Source: Neorhodopirellula lusitana (GTDB lineage: Bacteria; Planctomycetota; Planctomycetia; Pirellulales; Pirellulaceae). From it: a stretch of DNA of 64,000 nt. Both the position numbers and the translations under genes were made by a program. Location: assembly GCF_900182915.1 (NCBI RefSeq), contig NZ_FXUG01000001.1:620001-684000 (forward strand), in the 5' to 3' direction. A model generated the notes under the pieces. It made no database searches. It had not been told where the DNA came from and saw only the letters and a list, made by a program, of their open reading frames with translations. The number at the start of each line of letters is the position of its first letter. Position 1 is the stretch's first letter. This document shows, in pieces, positions 63,391 to 64,000 of this stretch.

Positions 63391-64000
63391 TTATGTTTTG
63401 GGCGTTCCGACGTGATCGGATGTCGGCAGCGTAATCAATTCGCCCCGTTGCGGGAAACCACCGTCGACATCGATTTGCTGAGTTTGGTGGCAACGCCAGT
63501 TCTCGTTGTCGGCTTCGGGGAAGTCGCTGCGAAAATGCACGCCGCGAGATTCTGTCCGAGCCAAGGCGGCGTTGGTCATCGCGTAGGCGGTCAGCAATAG
63601 GTTTTGCATTTCCCAGCCCTCGACGTTTTCGAACTGGTGCCGCATCACGTAGGCGGCCAGCGTACGAATCTGTTCGTTCGCAGCGGCCAGTCCCTCGCCG
63701 TCTCGCTGCACGCCGACGAGTCGTCCCATCAGGCTTTTCAGGGAAACCCGCACGTCGGCGATGTCAAAGGATTCGGTTTGTTGGTGGGAGGCATGTTGGA
63801 TGCGATAGGCGAGCATCTTGTGTGGCCCTTCGGCGGCCGATCGACTGGCCGCTTCGCCGGCATGGGCACCGTAAACCAAGCCTTCGAGCAGACTGTTGCT
63901 GGCCAATCGGTTGGCACCATGCAGCCCCGAACTGGTCGCTTCGCCGGCAGCCCATAGCCCGGGCAAACTCGTGCGGCCTTGGCTGTCGACGGTCACGCCG
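63391..64000 (-). CDS. nadB: L-aspartate oxidase, C-terminal part (cut by window edge)
   Basis: About 202 residues of the C-terminal part are present; the gene starts beyond the right edge. The FAD-binding end GLWAAGEATSSGLHGANRLA (about residue 13 on from the window edge) and ASNSLLEGLVYGA are the canonical NadB signature, and RTESRGVHFRSDFP near the C-terminus matches the family. The enzyme oxidises L-aspartate to iminoaspartate, the first step of NAD synthesis. The helical C-terminal domain carries EGWEMQNLLLTAYAMTNAAL. No start can be given. Confidence 0.94.
   Translation of the reverse strand, partial: GVTVDSQGRTSLPGLWAAGEATSSGLHGANRLASNSLLEGLVYGAHAGEAASRSAAEGPHKMLAYRIQHASHQQTESFDIADVRVSLKSLMGRLVGVQRDGEGLAAANEQIRTLAAYVMRHQFENVEGWEMQNLLLTAYAMTNAALARTESRGVHFRSDFPEADNENWRCHQTQQIDVDGGFPQRGELITLPTSDHVGTPKT

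Overview
The window reads as chromosomal DNA of a planctomycete, most likely a Rhodopirellula/Pirellulaceae-type bacterium. The evidence is the two DUF1559 prepilin-like proteins, the long MoxR-DUF58-VWA-DUF4175-like cluster, the large secreted proteins with acidic, Gln-rich or Pro-rich linkers, the DUF1573 and cytochrome c554-like pair, and the intergenic inverted repeats. No rRNA, tRNA, CRISPR array, insertion sequence or prophage was recognised. About 44 genes are supported, two of them cut by the window edges.

Layout. 1-14238 (minus strand): the start of an APC permease, then a co-directional cluster read from 14238 down to 364: MoxR ATPase, DUF58 protein, BatA-like VWA protein, a second VWA membrane protein, a DUF4175-like protein, two secreted low-complexity proteins and a DUF952 protein. 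15005-16024: a zinc-ribbon protein and a low-molecular-weight tyrosine phosphatase. 16344-23029 (plus): a tightly coupled four-gene operon with an NPCBM-like secreted protein, an intact trypsin/HtrA-type protease and two homologues whose whole catalytic triad is replaced. 23131-25809 (minus): an NMT1/THI5-type ABC importer. 26327-28535: an MBL-fold hydrolase and a DUF1559 protein. 28740-34831: an outer-membrane-type protein, an HTH-EIIA regulator with an uncharacterised partner, and a VWA membrane protein. 34961-39602: a PPP-type phosphatase, a DUF1573 protein and a four-heme lipoprotein. 39731-46191 (minus): a Ski2-like helicase, a glycosyltransferase and methionyl-tRNA synthetase. 46948-53953 (plus): DUF1559 protein, CorA, a large Hsp70-like protein and SerB. 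54095-57254 (minus): truncated haemoglobin, a sugar isomerase-like TIM barrel and a very disordered Arg/Gly/Ser/Asp-rich protein. 58081-59420 (plus): ribulose-phosphate epimerase coupled to a histidine-phosphatase-fold protein lacking its catalytic residues. 59436-64000 (minus): a TPR membrane protein, lipoyl synthase, a methyltransferase, PurQ and the C-terminal part of L-aspartate oxidase.

The strongest leads are: (i) the protease plus two pseudoproteases operon; (ii) the eight-gene MoxR/VWA cluster, one of whose VWA domains appears to be split by an insertion carrying two membrane helices; (iii) the pseudo-histidine-phosphatase translationally coupled to Rpe; and (iv) two repeat classes, inverted repeats sitting between convergent genes and degenerate tandem repeats with a 16-bp period in gaps. 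Housekeeping assignments rest on clear motifs. Functions proposed for the clusters are inference.
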